Below, in pieces: positions 36,239 to 48,189 of a stretch of DNA of 64,000 bases. The notes below the pieces were generated by a model, which was given only the letters and a program-made list of their open reading frames with translations, was not told where the DNA came from and did not search any database. Every line of letters starts with the position of its first letter. The stretch's first letter is position 1. Origin of the DNA: Timema cristinae (lineage: Eukaryota; Arthropoda; Insecta; Phasmatodea; Timematidae); the NCBI GenBank assembly GCA_039000515.1, contig JBCFYV010000012.1, forward strand, positions 28,907,305 to 28,971,304, written 5' to 3'. Both the position numbers and the translations under genes were made by a program.

Positions 36239-36520
36239 TTGGTTGCTGGAAACACCAAAATTTTGAGTAAAAATACCCCACTGACTGTTTCAACACTTCC
36301 TAAGAAATTTCAACACACAACATCTTGCGTACTTGCCAGACTTAAATGTAATGACATCACTACCCTATTTGTCATCGGTGGCCGTCTCCATGCTAGTTGG
36401 CGTTCTGCTCCGTCTAAAAATCACCACTTCCCCCTCTTGTTGATGTCCCCCCTCCCTAATACATTAGTGCATCTTTTAAAAAACCACCAACCCTCGCTTC
36501 ACATTTGTATTCTATTGTAA
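36239..36520 (+). pseudogene. Possible BEL/Pao integrase zinc-binding fragment
   Basis: An open frame of 93 codons contains FVIGGRLHASWRSAPSKNH followed by a Pro/Leu-rich helix and LVHLLKNH. The GGRL pattern before a conserved HP-x-x-L segment is typical of the H2C2 domain of BEL/Pao integrases. No other pol segment adjoins it, and the neighbouring sequence is unreliable. Confidence 0.35.
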
Positions 36521-36699
36521 CGATTCAATGGAGGAACTCCAAATTTAAACCCAAGGACCAGTGAACTAAAACTAAACAAGCGGTGATCACAATGTTTGAG
36601 GCGTTGGTTTCTCCTCCTCGCCGAAGATAAAGTAAACTCTTGACTATAAGAATTAATCTAAAATCTTTGATAGGGTATTTGTATATTTTTTACTATTTC

Positions 36700-36895
36700 C
36701 CATAAGGCAGAGTTTTGAATGTCAAGAGTTTTGACTTTTTTTTCTATGTTCGAGTTATTCTCTGTTTTCTATTCCATAAGGCAGAGTTTTGAATGTCAGG
36801 TTTTAGCTCTTTTTTTCTATGTCCATAAGACAAGCTTTGAATGTCAGGGTTTTATGCTTTGTTTTTTCTAGTCCATAAGACACAATCTTAAATAC
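36700..36895. repeat. Degenerate tandem repeat
   Basis: Four diverged units starting CCATAAGGCAGAGTTTTGAA or CCATAAGACAAGCTTTGAA at about 36703, 36773, 36820 and 36872, each followed by a T-rich spacer of variable length. Confidence 0.7.
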
Positions 36896-37959
36896 TGGGC
36901 AATAACCAGACACCCTATACTGTATGACCTTGTTTTGGCTGGGCTATCTCTTTAGAACAAAAAATGGTGTAAATCAGGCTATCTATAACTTTGTTCCATT
37001 ACCTATTTGGTCTTTGATACCAGTCTCTAATCTTTCTATTGTTGTAACCTTTGTACGGTGCTCAATCTCGTGGGTACGCTACTAGTCCAGCGAGTGGCCT
37101 CGTGGTATTGTTTTATTGGTCTGGCCCCCTTCAGGCACCACTTGAATTTTTTTAATGTAACTGTTTGCAGTTGTTGTAGTCTGTGTCCAGACGTGTGTGG
37201 ATATTTAAATATACTATAGAATGACCAGCATACTAATGAGGAATAGACCGGCCTTTAAAGTCTTTACAGCCTAGATTCCTGGTAAATCGCCATCAAATAT
37301 TTGAAAACTTATTGTTCCTCTTCTAGGAACTTAACCTTTGTATCTAGTAACTCAATATAGATTAACTCATGCTAGCTAGCTCATTTAATTACCAACGTTG
37401 TAACTCTTTAAACAGGACTTTTTATGCATCAGGTATGGTTAACTATTATTCTTTTATATGCTTATTAGGCTAAAGTTTAGTAGCCACAAGGCTGGAATGG
37501 TGTTATGTTAACCTTAAATCAATAATTGCTTCCAATTTAAATTGTCGTTTGTTTGAGGCAGACACACATTTGTTGTATAATGTGTTTTTCTTTACTTTAA
37601 CATGTTAAAACCCTTTCTAATATAGACACAACCATACTTGTCATGGTTCCAGGTCAAACCAAAGTGCTTCGCTCCTAACGCTCCCAATTGGGACAACAAT
37701 ATCTAAAGTAAAGATATATTTCACATAAATAAACAATTGAATTTTTTATATGATCTTGTCAAACCATTTGTAATACTTTCAAATTGTTTGAATTTAAATA
37801 AAGTGATCTGTTAACTTTTATATCTTTCTTATGTTTGATCCTTCCCATACGTCATTGTATATCATGGTTACTTAATTCGTCACTTATTCTCTTAGATAGG
37901 AGAAGCACGAAACAAACTCATTCACTTTTTTCTAACAGTTACCATTTAAATTAAACCTA

Positions 37960-40735
37960 TAATCATTTCCTGATCCATCCTTAAACGAAACTATCACCTT
38001 AGTTTTGGAGACATTTATACAAAAATCCATTCAGCCTGTTTGCCACATTCAGGTGATTTAATGCATTCTGCAAGTCACTTTCATTCTCATCCATTAACAT
38101 ATCATAAACTGCATATAGCAACACACATTCACATTGTCCATGTGTACACTATGACATCCTCATACACTTTTCCATGAATACATTAAACAACCAAGGAGAC
38201 ATCAATCATATCTTTGTCTAAAAACCTTGTCCAATTTCAACCATTTGCCCAAAACCTCACTACCATAACATACACCTATCATACATCGCCATAATTGCAT
38301 TTACTAACCACATCCACATCTTACTTTCTCAAAACTTTCCATAAAAATAGGATTATTATTATTATTATTATTATTAATAGCACCGCGTCTACTACCCTTC
38401 AGGTTATACGCACTTACGCTAATGTGTAATGATAGGGTGATTGTCAGATTAAATGGAGTACCCAAAGTTTAACGTGGAATCCGAACCACGGTGGAGGCCT
38501 GGCAAGTTGTGATTAATACACATCTTATCAGAGGTGGAAGGAAGGGTTTGGGAATCAAATAAATCTGTCCAGGACCGAGGATTGAACCCGGAGCCCCAGC
38601 ACAGAAGTCTGACACCTTAGCCCTAGACTGCCAGGTCACTACTACACTTATTCACACGACTGTATGCTTTCTCCGAATCAACAAATGCACAATACACTTT
38701 CTTCCTTTCTGCCATTCTTCTCTCAAACACATGTTTGCAATGCAAATATCTAGTCTATGCAACCTCTACTTGGCATGAAACCACAATGCACACCACAAAT
38801 CTTGTCCGCATTTTTTTTTTTTCACCTACCCTCTCAATTAGACTCTCAAAAACTTTTGTCTGAAATACTCAACATCCACTCTCACTGCCTTCGCCTTTCT
38901 ACAAAGGAACAATGACCACATTCTTCCAGTCATTGGGAACATCCAAAATTCTGGCACACACAATCTGGCAAGTAGTACCATGCCCCATACTTAAACATTT
39001 CACTTGTGACCCCATCTATCCCCGCAGCTTTGCCATTCTTAAACATTTTCATATCTCTTAAAACCTCAGCGTCATTAATTATTTCACTTGTAACATTTTC
39101 CCAATTTTCTGTTACTTTCTTTATGTTTTCAGTAAAATAATTGCTCAAAAGATTGCTTTCATCTCGCTCTTACACTGTTTTCATCCCAGATAATCTCACC
39201 ACATTTATTCTGAATGCCACAGGCCTTGAAACTCCTTGTTTCATTCTCTTTACCCACTTCAAGAATAGCTTATTTTCTTCAAAATCATTCCGCCTTCTTT
39301 CAATCTAATTTGCTTCTTACTCTTTTTTTTATTACTTTGTTTGCATTCATATTTTTCTGTTTGTATAATGTCCCACAACCTCATACGTTCTGTTTCACTC
39401 TTCGCGGCAATACTTACTTTTTACACTTCTTTTTTTCTCTTTCTTAGCTTCTTTCCCAGGCTCATTCCACCGTGCATGACTGTTTAAGTTTCCCACCAAC
39501 TCAACTTCACACACATCTTTGGCGCTCAACTACAAGCCTCTTTCATTCTGTTCTACTTTTTATATCATTACATAATTTTATTTTCACATTCATTCATGCT
39601 CTTGTAAGGTTGATTTTTTGCCCACATGCTTTCATAATGCGCTCTCACACTTTTATCCTTAAACTTTTCCACATTTCCTCTTACCCTGCTTTCTCACAAA
39701 TGCCTACCTAATTCAACTACTGAGGTAACTAGGAAGTGATTCGTTTCACATTCAGCTCCATGCATAGCTATGATATTCTTTACTAAATTTTTAAGTCTCA
39801 CATAATACACCACAAAATTAATAAATCGTTCTCAAATCGCCACTTTGCCATGTATATAATAACTATCTTTGTGCCTAAAACCATGTGTTTTAACAACAAC
39901 AAAAAATTCCCTAAATACACAAACAATTCATTACCATTCTCGTTCACCCTTTCATCACCATACCTTCCTAACACTCTCTCTGAATTCTATCTTTTGAGGT
40001 ACCCAAAACATCCGTTCATATCTACTAACAAATCATTTTCTCACCAGTTCACATTCTTTCAATACTTAATTGGGCTAATTCCAAAACTCTCCCCTCACAT
40101 TCTCGTCTTTCCCCCTCCTCCTGAATATAATCATTTAGGTTTTGTTATTTAGATTAAAGAAGCACTATTAACTCAGTACAATTTAACTTTTCAAATTACA
40201 AATATTGTTAGCAATAAATAAATCTTATCTGACTCCATTACTGATCAGCAAACAAACACTCAGCTCTGCCAACTTGGCTTCAACAAAGTTCTTCCTTTAT
40301 ATAAACATAAATATATTACATTTAGCAAATTAAATGGTACTATGGAAACAATTGATTATTTTCAACCTCTACACCACAACTAACATGATTCTACAAATAT
40401 ATATTTTCATATGACTTATAAATCTAGTGACACCAACTCATTTTAATCTCATAAACAGCTTAGCTGCTAGGCTTACGATTAAACCTACCCCCTGCCTTCC
40501 CCCTACTCATTAATCCACAAACTGACCACAGTGCTAGGCTACCATCTCGTGCCATCAAAACATGTTTTCCCTTTTAGCATGGTTTCACCTACACACAAAA
40601 TATCAATTCTTCCAAATCATATCCTCTTAACAGTTCATTCTCTTTACCACACACTCTTACATTCCACATTCCACATTCCAATAGTCCCATCTTCTTGCCA
40701 GCTTGTCAAAAGATGGGGGCCCCTTTAGTTTTAAC
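37960..40735 (-). pseudogene. LINE (non-LTR retrotransposon) with a nested SINE
   Basis: Read leftward, the 5' part near 40700 gives an endonuclease-like start (LECGMWNVRV). Next come AECETNHFLVTSVVELGRH near 39740, in the place of the endonuclease STDHHLV motif, and a basic linker. Then come KMFKNGKAAGIDGVTSEMFK (38980-39060), the start of the reverse transcriptase, and HVFERRMAERKKVYCAF with a following EKAYSRVNK (38650-38740). Beyond the inserted SINE is an AVYDMLMDENESDLQNAL segment (about 38060-38120) where the YADD-box palm motif would be. Many stops and shifts; dead. Probably an APE-endonuclease LINE of the RTE/CR1-like group, but the clade is uncertain. Confidence 0.75.
38351..38641 (-). 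repeat. tRNA-derived SINE inserted in LINE
   Basis: On minus, the head GGCAGTCTAGGGCTAAGGTG and a B-box-like GGGTTCAATCCTCGG lead into a body with CCTCCACCGTGGTTCGGATT. The tail is CGTATAACCTGAAGGGTAGT with GACGCGGTGCTATT and an (AAT)n run at 38352-38376. It splits the reverse transcriptase of the LINE between the palm and fingers segments. Confidence 0.85.
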
Positions 40736-41119
40736 CTTAGCTGTCTCCATAGGTTCTGTCACCCGAGGGTAGTATTGCACAGTTTTCTTTTTGTAATTAG
40801 CTTAGAGTAACCAGTTACTAGCCTTGAACAAACACACACCCATGACTGTACTTGCTGCTTACAATAAGGATGCTGTATTGGTTGGTGTTGGCACATTTTG
40901 CCAGTATACTACAAGTAAAGCCGTTGCTCACTCTTACCCTGAGCAAGCTTGCATTATTCCCACAAACCAGTATCCTACTATAAGGCCAAGTGTTAAGCCT
41001 GGCTTTAAATCTTATTAAACACCAACACACATTTAGTGCTCTATATTATAATTTTTACTCAATATATTTTAAGTTTCTAAAAAAATAATTGGTATTCTAG
41101 AAGAAGGTAAACACAAAAT

Positions 41120-41237
41120 AGTAGTAGCGCCACGTCTTACTACCTTTTCGTGTTATACACACTTACGCTAATGTTAATGGTAGGGTGATTGTGAGATGAA
41201 ATGGAGGACCTACAGTTGAGCCCTGGCATTCCACACA
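41120..41237 (-). repeat. 5'-truncated copy of the same SINE family
   Basis: Shares the tail GTATAACACGAAAAGGTAGT / AAGACGTGGCGCTA on minus and the segment TCACAATCACCCTACCATTA with the SINEs at 38351 and 44756. The tRNA-like head is missing. Confidence 0.75.
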
Positions 41238-41850
41238 TAAAAGGAAACAAACAAAATATTGATACTTTTACTATTAAAAAAATAATACAATTCACACACT
41301 ATATTGCTGCCCCTGGACAAAGAGGTAAGGGCCCTTTTATACAGGTGTGATGTACGTCCCGGTCGTTTGCTTTTTACAAGAAACATATGCTGCACATTAT
41401 GAAAAGGGTGAAAGGAGATAAAAAAAAAAACAGCCCAGGTTGTCAATATCTTCTTTTCTACCACTCATGATGGAAATGTTTATAGTTGCTATTTCAAGAA
41501 TAAAATAAAGCGATAAACAAATACTCAACCATAAATAATACACTCCCTACCTGTCACAGAAGGTCACTGATACTGGTAGTAAGATACACTGATGTTCCAA
41601 CCACATGTGGCGTAGAGGTCGGTTGCCCTGTATCTTGCCAACACGGCGAGACAAAACGCTGATGCCTGTATAAAATGTCCCATTGAATACAATGTAGCTA
41701 GGATCATCTTACATCACTTTTGAACGGCCTCTAGGTTATGGCATAAACTTTTCAGATTGCGGCGACATAAATTAAGCGCAGAGTGTATAAAAGCACTCAT
41801 TGTCTTCAACCGCACTCACTGTGGGCCTGCAAACTAGCCTAGCGCTCTAT

Positions 41851-41973
41851 ACTCCATTCACGGTAGGAATTACTCTCTGAAAGGTCTTTTTTACTACCAA
41901 ATCCTACTATATAATAGATTTCTGATAGGGAAAAAGGGCTTTCAGAAAACAATTTCCTACGGTGAACGGACTC
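41851..41973. mobile_element. Short palindromic MITE, copy 2
   Basis: Same element as 16411-16534: CCATTCACGGTAGGAATTAC, CTCTGAAAGG, central ACTATATAATAGATTTCTG, and right arm CCTACGGTGAACGGACT. Two copies with intact palindromes in one window suggest a numerous family. Confidence 0.85.
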
Positions 41974-42229
41974 TACCAAGCCGACACATTGAGTTGGTCG
42001 TAGAGTTACATGAAATAAAGAAAGTCACCAAGGACCTTTATTGATCTGTTCTCAGTCAGCCAAACAAACCCCATCATCACTGCAAATTATTAATAAAGAT
42101 TTAATAGGAATACTAAATATAAGTTAGATAGGATCCTGACATAAACAAAGCGAGGATAGCAACAAATATGGCCCAACGGCTAGTTTATTAGAGACGTATA
42201 TAAACATGGAATATTGATATACATTATTA

Positions 42230-43311
42230 TGAACTTAGACTATGTTTGGCTACGATTCAGGTTAGGGTTCAACTTATGGTTAAGATGTAACCAATCTTTT
42301 CGGATCAATTAGGTGTTAGCTTATTTTTGGAACATACATATATTACAGCTATTAGTGTTAGTAGTCAATGGTTTATATCTATTGTTATTATGTTACCAGC
42401 CTTTTGGATCAATTAGATGTTAGTTCATTTTTGGAACCTACATATATTTACTGCTATTAGTGTTAGTAGTCAGATGGTTTAAATCTATTGTTATTATGTT
42501 ACCAACCTTTTGGCATCAATTAGATGTTAGTTTATCTTAATGGTAACATAAATTATCCGATATAGCTAACAAAACAATGATCCCCATATTCGTAGAAATA
42601 TAACAGATAAAATAAACTCTAATAAAGAGAAATTTCCAACTATTCCCTTGCAGTTGAAATTAATGTATAGACAATCACATATTCAAGATATTCCTTACAA
42701 CACCTTGCCCGCTAATCTCACAACTTGTTTGTCAGCAGCCATGATAGTTTAGTGGTCTAACTATTCACCTAAGCTCTGCCACAATATTGTTGATACCTAG
42801 CTACCGAGTAAGTTTAAGTTATAAGTCATAAGAAATAGAAACCACCAAACAATTAAGACTGTCAATCATGAATATATGTAAGTTTCAATAAACAAATAAA
42901 CTAACGCCTAATTTACCCCAAAAGAATGGTAACACTATAACAATAGATTAAAACCATCTGACAACTAACACTAATAGTAAAAAATATATGTAAGTTCCAA
43001 AGATAAACTAACATCTAATTGATGCCAAAAGGTTGGTAACATAATAACAATAGATTTAAACCATCTGACTACTAACACTAATAGCAGTAAATATATGTAG
43101 GTTCCAAAAATGAACTAACATCTAATTGATCCCAAAAGGCTGGTAACATAATAACAATAGATATAAACCATCTGACTACTAACACTAATAGCTGTAAATA
43201 TATGTATGTTCCAAAAATAAGCTAACACCTAATTGATCCGAAAAGATTGGTTACATCTTAACCATAAGTTGAACCCTAACCTGAATTGTAGCCAAACATA
43301 GTCTAAGTTCA
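42230..43311. mobile_element. Large fold-back element with tandemly repeated arms
   Basis: The outer arms TGAACTTAGACTATGTTTGG (42230) and CCAAACATAGTCTAAGTTCA (ending 43311) are perfect inverted repeats. Inside each arm are tandem units of about 102-110 bp containing CAATTAGATGTTAG, GCTATTAGTGTTAGTAGTCA and TTATTATGTTACCA. Three units are on the left (cores at 42307, 42409, 42518) and four on the right (near 42901, 43011, 43119, 43222). The loop, about 42545-42885, is unrelated. No coding sequence and no clear target duplication. Confidence 0.85.
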
Positions 43312-43850
43312 GTTCCCATCTTTTACAATAACTTACATTTTAATCAGTCCTAGAGACCTTCATGGCATCAAAGAGTGCCTTTCATTGTTGGGCACTCGCT
43401 TATATTCGGTTCGGATTAGGGGGGAAGGAGGGATGGAAGAGATGAAGTAATGAAGCCGTCCCAAATATTCAATCACTTCGCCGACGTCTTCTGCGGCGCC
43501 TGCGCACAATGCCGTAGATACACTTATTGCATGGGGGGTGGGGGCGATGTCGGGCACACGAGGAACTAGAAATCCACTTAAATTCACCATAACGCACATG
43601 CGCTCTTTACACTGATTGCTTTAGTCAGGTGAAACAATTGAATCAAACGCCGACCTTTCAGACAGAGTTTTTGTAGTGAACCACACAAGGTCGTTCCGTG
43701 GCGCGATTTTTGTCAACATACGAGACCCCAGCTTGTCTGTCGAATAGGGTGAGTAACAAAGATGTTCTTAGTGCTGGGCTAGTCTCTATCCACGGTACAG
43801 TCTCCCGTATCTTTATAGAATGTACGTCATGAAACGCCTTTAATAAAGGC

Positions 43851-44160
43851 CCCTAATGGTTTAAAATTTGAAGAAAATTGATCATAACTGCCCAATCCCT
43901 CAACCTGGGTTTCATTCTATCGGAACTCATCAGAAGGGAGAGTGAAACATGCAACAGAACTTCCTAAAAGAGGAAACAAAATAAAATATATTGTAGTTTA
44001 AAATGTTAAGACACTTAGATAGGAACATGTAAAAGGATCGAAAAACAAAGTAAGTTGTTTGACATGTTTCACACTCTCTCCTGTTGGGGTATGATAGAAT
44101 AAATCTAAGTCAAGAAAAGATCGATTTTCTTCAAGAAGCAGCCGTTACCTTTTTGTCTAT
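43851..44160. mobile_element. Fold-back MITE
   Basis: Arms of about 110 bp pair imperfectly: TTTGAAGAAAATTGATCA with CTTGAAGAAAATCGATCT (reverse complement), CATTCTATCGGAACTCATCA with TATTCTATCATACCCCAACA, and GGGAGAGTGAAACATGCAAC with GAGAGTGTGAAACATGTCAA. A fragment of the same family (GAAACATTCAACGCAACTTC) is at 49957-50010. Confidence 0.7.
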
Positions 44161-44755
44161 TGACAGCAATGCAAATTGTGAACAGTGTTCTCCTTTTCAT
44201 TGAAAAGCCGTATTGTGTGTATGTGTATTATTGTAACATTTTGAAGAGGAGTGAATCTTAAAATTTATCGGTGTATCCTAACATTTACCAATATTGGGTG
44301 GTAAAAGTCTGACATATAATATAAAATATGTACATTTTGAGTTTTTACCAGCGCTCATCTATAGATTCTAATATATAAACCAACATGTCTGGCAAAAGTA
44401 ATCCAAGTGTTTTTAATTAATTAAATGTATTATTTGAGTTAGATAGTTTCATTTTACCTTTTTGTTGTTTTGAAATCTATTTTGTATTGAACATTTGCAT
44501 GAGCACTTTATAAAAGCCCATAGTCACATTATCTTTGAAATTAGCCAAGCATTTTAATTTAAGAAAATCATTTACAACTTATATTAAGGAAATAAAAATA
44601 TCATTCATTACTACTTAAAATAATTTATATTTAATTTGCTACAATAAATTTAAATTGTTTAAAAATTCCTATGTTTCAATTTGGTTATAAATTAGTTGTG
44701 CATTCACTCAAAGTTACTTATTGCAACAAGGTTAATTATTATGACAATTAAAATT
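44161..44755. other. Unassigned AT-rich interval
   Basis: Nothing recognised. Confidence 0.5.
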
Positions 44756-45056
44756 GCTGGTGGTCTAGGGGTAAGGGGTCAGACTTCTGTGCTGGAGGTC
44801 CGGTGTTCAATCTTCAGTCCTGACACAGATTTATCTTATTGCCAAACCCTTCCTTCACCTCTGACAAGACGTGTATTAATCACAACTTGTGAATGTGTGG
44901 AATGCCAGCCTCTACCATTGTTCGGATTCCACGTTAAACTGTGGGTCCTTCATTTCATCTCACAATCACCCTACCATTACACATTAGTGTAAGTGCGTAT
45001 AGCCCGAACGGGTAATTAAACGCGGTGTTAATAACAACAACAATAATAATGATGAT
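44756..45056 (+). repeat. tRNA-derived SINE, near complete
   Basis: Head GCTGGTGGTCTAGGGGTAAG, B-box-like GGTCCGGTGTTCAATCTTCA, body ATTCCACGTTAAACTGTGGG, tail AAGTGCGTATAGCCCGAACG then ACGCGGTGTTAATAA and a short AAC/AAT run. This is the best reference copy in the window for the family at 35166, 38351 and 41120. Confidence 0.85.
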
Positions 45057-45109
45057 TAAAATTGCATTACACGGAAGAGGATTTGCATACACATTTTTTC
45101 ACTGAACGG

Positions 45110-46530
45110 TTTTTTTTAACAACTAAATTTTTAAATCTTTGGCTTCCAACAAAAGATAGTTCACTACCACTTCTCGTACACTAATTTCTTCTTTTCCTAC
45201 TTCTTCAATACTGGTAGAATTATTTTTACACAATGTAAATTGTTTTCTGTTGTGCATTGACCTAGTTTGCCAGCTTTGGTGCAAAGTTGATAAAATTCAT
45301 CACCTTGAATATTCATAATGACAGCTATTATTGATTTTCACATTAATCTTGACCTGGTTTACATCCAGTACTTTGATACTCACATCCTGTCTAACTGAAG
45401 GTTTTGATATATTTTTACAAGAGGCTTTCATTTTATCCATTTGCATTTCAAGGTCTTCTCTGCAAGTCTCTCAAAACCTGCTTCACTCAATCAACCCTAT
45501 TGGTAGTTTACCGCGTCATGTCACACCCGTTAGAAGGTACAGGTTGGTCCGCTGTTTCAGTTTCATTTACTGTTTAATGCTCTGTCCCTGCAGCTTCATT
45601 CCCCACTCCAACTGTACTTTCTTGATGTAAATCTTCTATTTGAATGATTTCTTGACCATTGTTTACCCTTTCTTCTGAGTCACTTTTGCCTCAATTTCCA
45701 GTATTTAACACTTTTTCCTAATCTTATTTGGTGCTTATATTGTTTATTAAATTACATAGCATAACTGAGATGGCAATGCTCACTTTCAATGGAACACCAA
45801 ACAGTGTTTTATAGGTGAATATTTGATCCCATCGTGGTACTCCCTCTTCTTCATTGCTTGTATAAACATGAAGCCTTCAGACCACTTTGAAGTTTGATTT
45901 GTTTCTATCCGAGTTGTTAACATATTTTCAGTGGAACACCAAACATTGCTCTATATGGTGAATATTTGATCCCACCGTGGGACTCCCTCTTCTTCATTGC
46001 TTGTATAACTCTGAAGCCTTCAAACCACTTTGAAGTTTGATTTGTTTCTATCCGAGTTGTTAACATAATTTTAATGTTTTGGTTCACACATTCAACTGAT
46101 CCTTGAGACTAACAGACTGCCTAAATCTTTCATGGACTATTTTACATCATTCTATATAATCTTTGTATAACTTTGTTACAGAAGTTGTTACTGTTATCAG
46201 AATGTAGGAATCTAAGTGCGCCAAAAGTGGTGAAAATATCCCAAAGTTGATTTGCAACTTCATAAGTCCTTTTCGAACACTGTGCTTGGGGAACAACAAA
46301 TGTCATAAAATGTTCCTAATATACCAATATAAACTTTGGCATATTATCTGGTTGGCTTGCATATTGACTAAACTGATTTGGCAACATTTATTCATTAAGC
46401 TGTAGAGGGTGGGTTTCACCACAAACCCTTTTTTTAAATGTATTTTGTTTATTTTGACACGGCTTACAAAACTCAAATATGTAACAATTGATTCATTGGT
46501 CATGTTCTTATACTTGCAATTCAGTTATAT
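45110..46530 (-). pseudogene. Degraded retroelement or Ginger-like integrase (KRAB-A domain-containing 2-like)
   Basis: Read leftward: a zinc-binding and linker part near 46400-46500 (FKKGFVVKPTLYSLMNKCCQ), an integrase core with FGALRFLHSDNSNNFCNKVI (about 46140-46210), then SQGSVECVNQNIKIMLTT (about 46060-46110), and a segment ending YRAMFGVPLK. The D-N-x-x-E region and the SQGSVE motif place it with the integrases often annotated as KRAB-A domain-containing protein 2-like. Downstream (45120-45400) matches the later domain, with FYQLCTKAG-like decayed sequence and NSTSIEEVGKEEISVREVV. A 142-bp direct duplication (45784-45925 and 45926-46067) and several stops break the gene. Confidence 0.7.
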
Positions 46531-46679
46531 AATTATCAGATTTCTTTCACCAATAGTAATGTAGTTCTCATGTATCACATTAAATAACGGTTTTTTATGT
46601 GGTATGACTATTCCAAGAACTCCAACAGATAATGCTAAATTTTGAAAAATTAATGCAGCTCATAAAGGTAAATCTATTC

Positions 46680-48180
46680 AAAGCAGTAGTCCTCCTGAGA
46701 AATAAATTGCAACGGATTTACAAGGTTTTGATTGGGACGAATTTGAATTCAACCAATTAGAAGAAGGCCCTCAAGCTGGACCAAGTGGAACTTTTGGGAT
46801 TAACTCCACAAACAACATGCTGAATAATTTACCGAGTGAACAAGACGCTATGGATATGGACAAGGGTGCCAACAATGTTGATTAATGTTGGTGTTTCTAA
46901 TGGCAGAGGTGGTTTCGGTGGTTGCGGGTTTGGAGGTGGAGGTGTTGGCCTCGCAACTTCAAATTCATCGATATATTGCCTCAAAAATGTGTGTTAAAAG
47001 ACAATTTAAATTAAGATCTTATGGTTGGGAATGAACTCTAGTTTTTTATTTTCTGATACTAGTATTGCGCCTCAAGCAAGGGCTGTTGTTAAATCATTTA
47101 ATACTAGTATGTGTAATATACCTAAAGATTGGTTATCAATGTATTTAGATTGGTCCGATTGGAATTCTCTTATATCTTGTTCATAATTATGTTCAAACAT
47201 GGTCAAATGAAAGTAACTCCTGTAGGATATCAAGCATATTTTGATGAAACTCTTAGTGGTAGTGCTTCATCTCAACATTTAGAAGGTGTTTTTGGTCATA
47301 ACTTTGAGGAACAATTTATTACAGATGTTGCGAAAATTACTAAAGGCGTTTCAGGTATGAAGCCATCATAATTGGTTTTAAAAGTTAAAAATGAAGGTTT
47401 GAATGACATTATGTATAACAATAATTTAAGTCAAGCTACTATTCAAGGTAATTCATGGCCTTGGTATTTTGGTTATTTGACAACTTCAAAAGAAACAGAA
47501 TTTGAAGGTAATTATTTCTATGATTATCCGATTGGATATGGTCAAGAAAAAATATCAAATTATTTATCTACATTTAACTATGCAGATGCTTGTATTTTAA
47601 AACATACCTTGTTAATAAATATACTCCTAAAAATAGATTAATTTATTTAAGAAATGTTAATCTTGGAATTGGCTTATTGAAAACTGAATTTGTAAATACA
47701 AATGTTTAGATAGGGAGTCATCATAATCAAGTAATATATGTTTTCAATATAGATTTAGTAGGAACTAATAGAGCATTTGATACAAGTGCAGCACCAGTTG
47801 CTGGCAACGTTTTTTTTTTTTTCAACAAAAAATTGGAAAAGCTTGTAATATTTCAAATGTATTTTATAAACCTGAAACTAAAATTTTACCTCAATTTCTA
47901 GTATTTGGAATTAAACCAATTAAATCTAGTTCACCCTGTGATACTCATTCTTTTGTTCAATCCCATTGTGATTTTTATTTAGAAACATAATGTGAATTAG
48001 AACTATATTATTCATCAATTGGAACAATGAAAGTGGCAAGGAATTCACGTGACTATATTGCTATTCAAAAACAAGGAGTGTTTTTAAATGTTGATGCATA
48101 TGAATTTCCAAGTTAACAATTTGGTTGGAAAGTTGAATCTATTGGAACTGCTAAGGTAATTGGAAAAGTAAAGCCTAAAT
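46680..48180 (+). pseudogene. Endogenous densovirus-like (Parvoviridae) capsid gene remnant
   Basis: Fragments in different plus-strand frames occur in capsid order. An acidic N-terminal stretch (46740-46870) is followed by a glycine-rich stretch (about 46905-46955) like the one preceding the beta-barrel in parvovirus VP. Next is a segment around 47040-47190 in the place of the conserved Trp/Pro-rich first strands, then a long open stretch 47195-47370 containing VTPVGYQAYFD and another at 47372-47641. The C-terminal part (47850-48170) has the PQ-x-LVFGIKPI pattern typical of the last strands. Frame changes occur near 46885, 47190 and 47610; stops lie at about 47369, 47707, 47990 and 48115. 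No replication (NS1) gene and no terminal hairpins were seen. It is inactive. The family call is by motif pattern only. Confidence 0.6.
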
Positions 48181-48189
48181 AAATAATAT

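Noticed and set aside
39214..40152. Several plus-strand open frames of 77-100 codons
   Set aside because: They are antisense to the LINE on the minus strand and are Phe/Ser/Thr-rich, as expected of a reverse-strand artefact.
43360..43740. CpG-rich promoter or first exon
   Set aside because: The patch is less AT-rich with several CG dinucleotides, but no core promoter, exon or gene could be tied to it.
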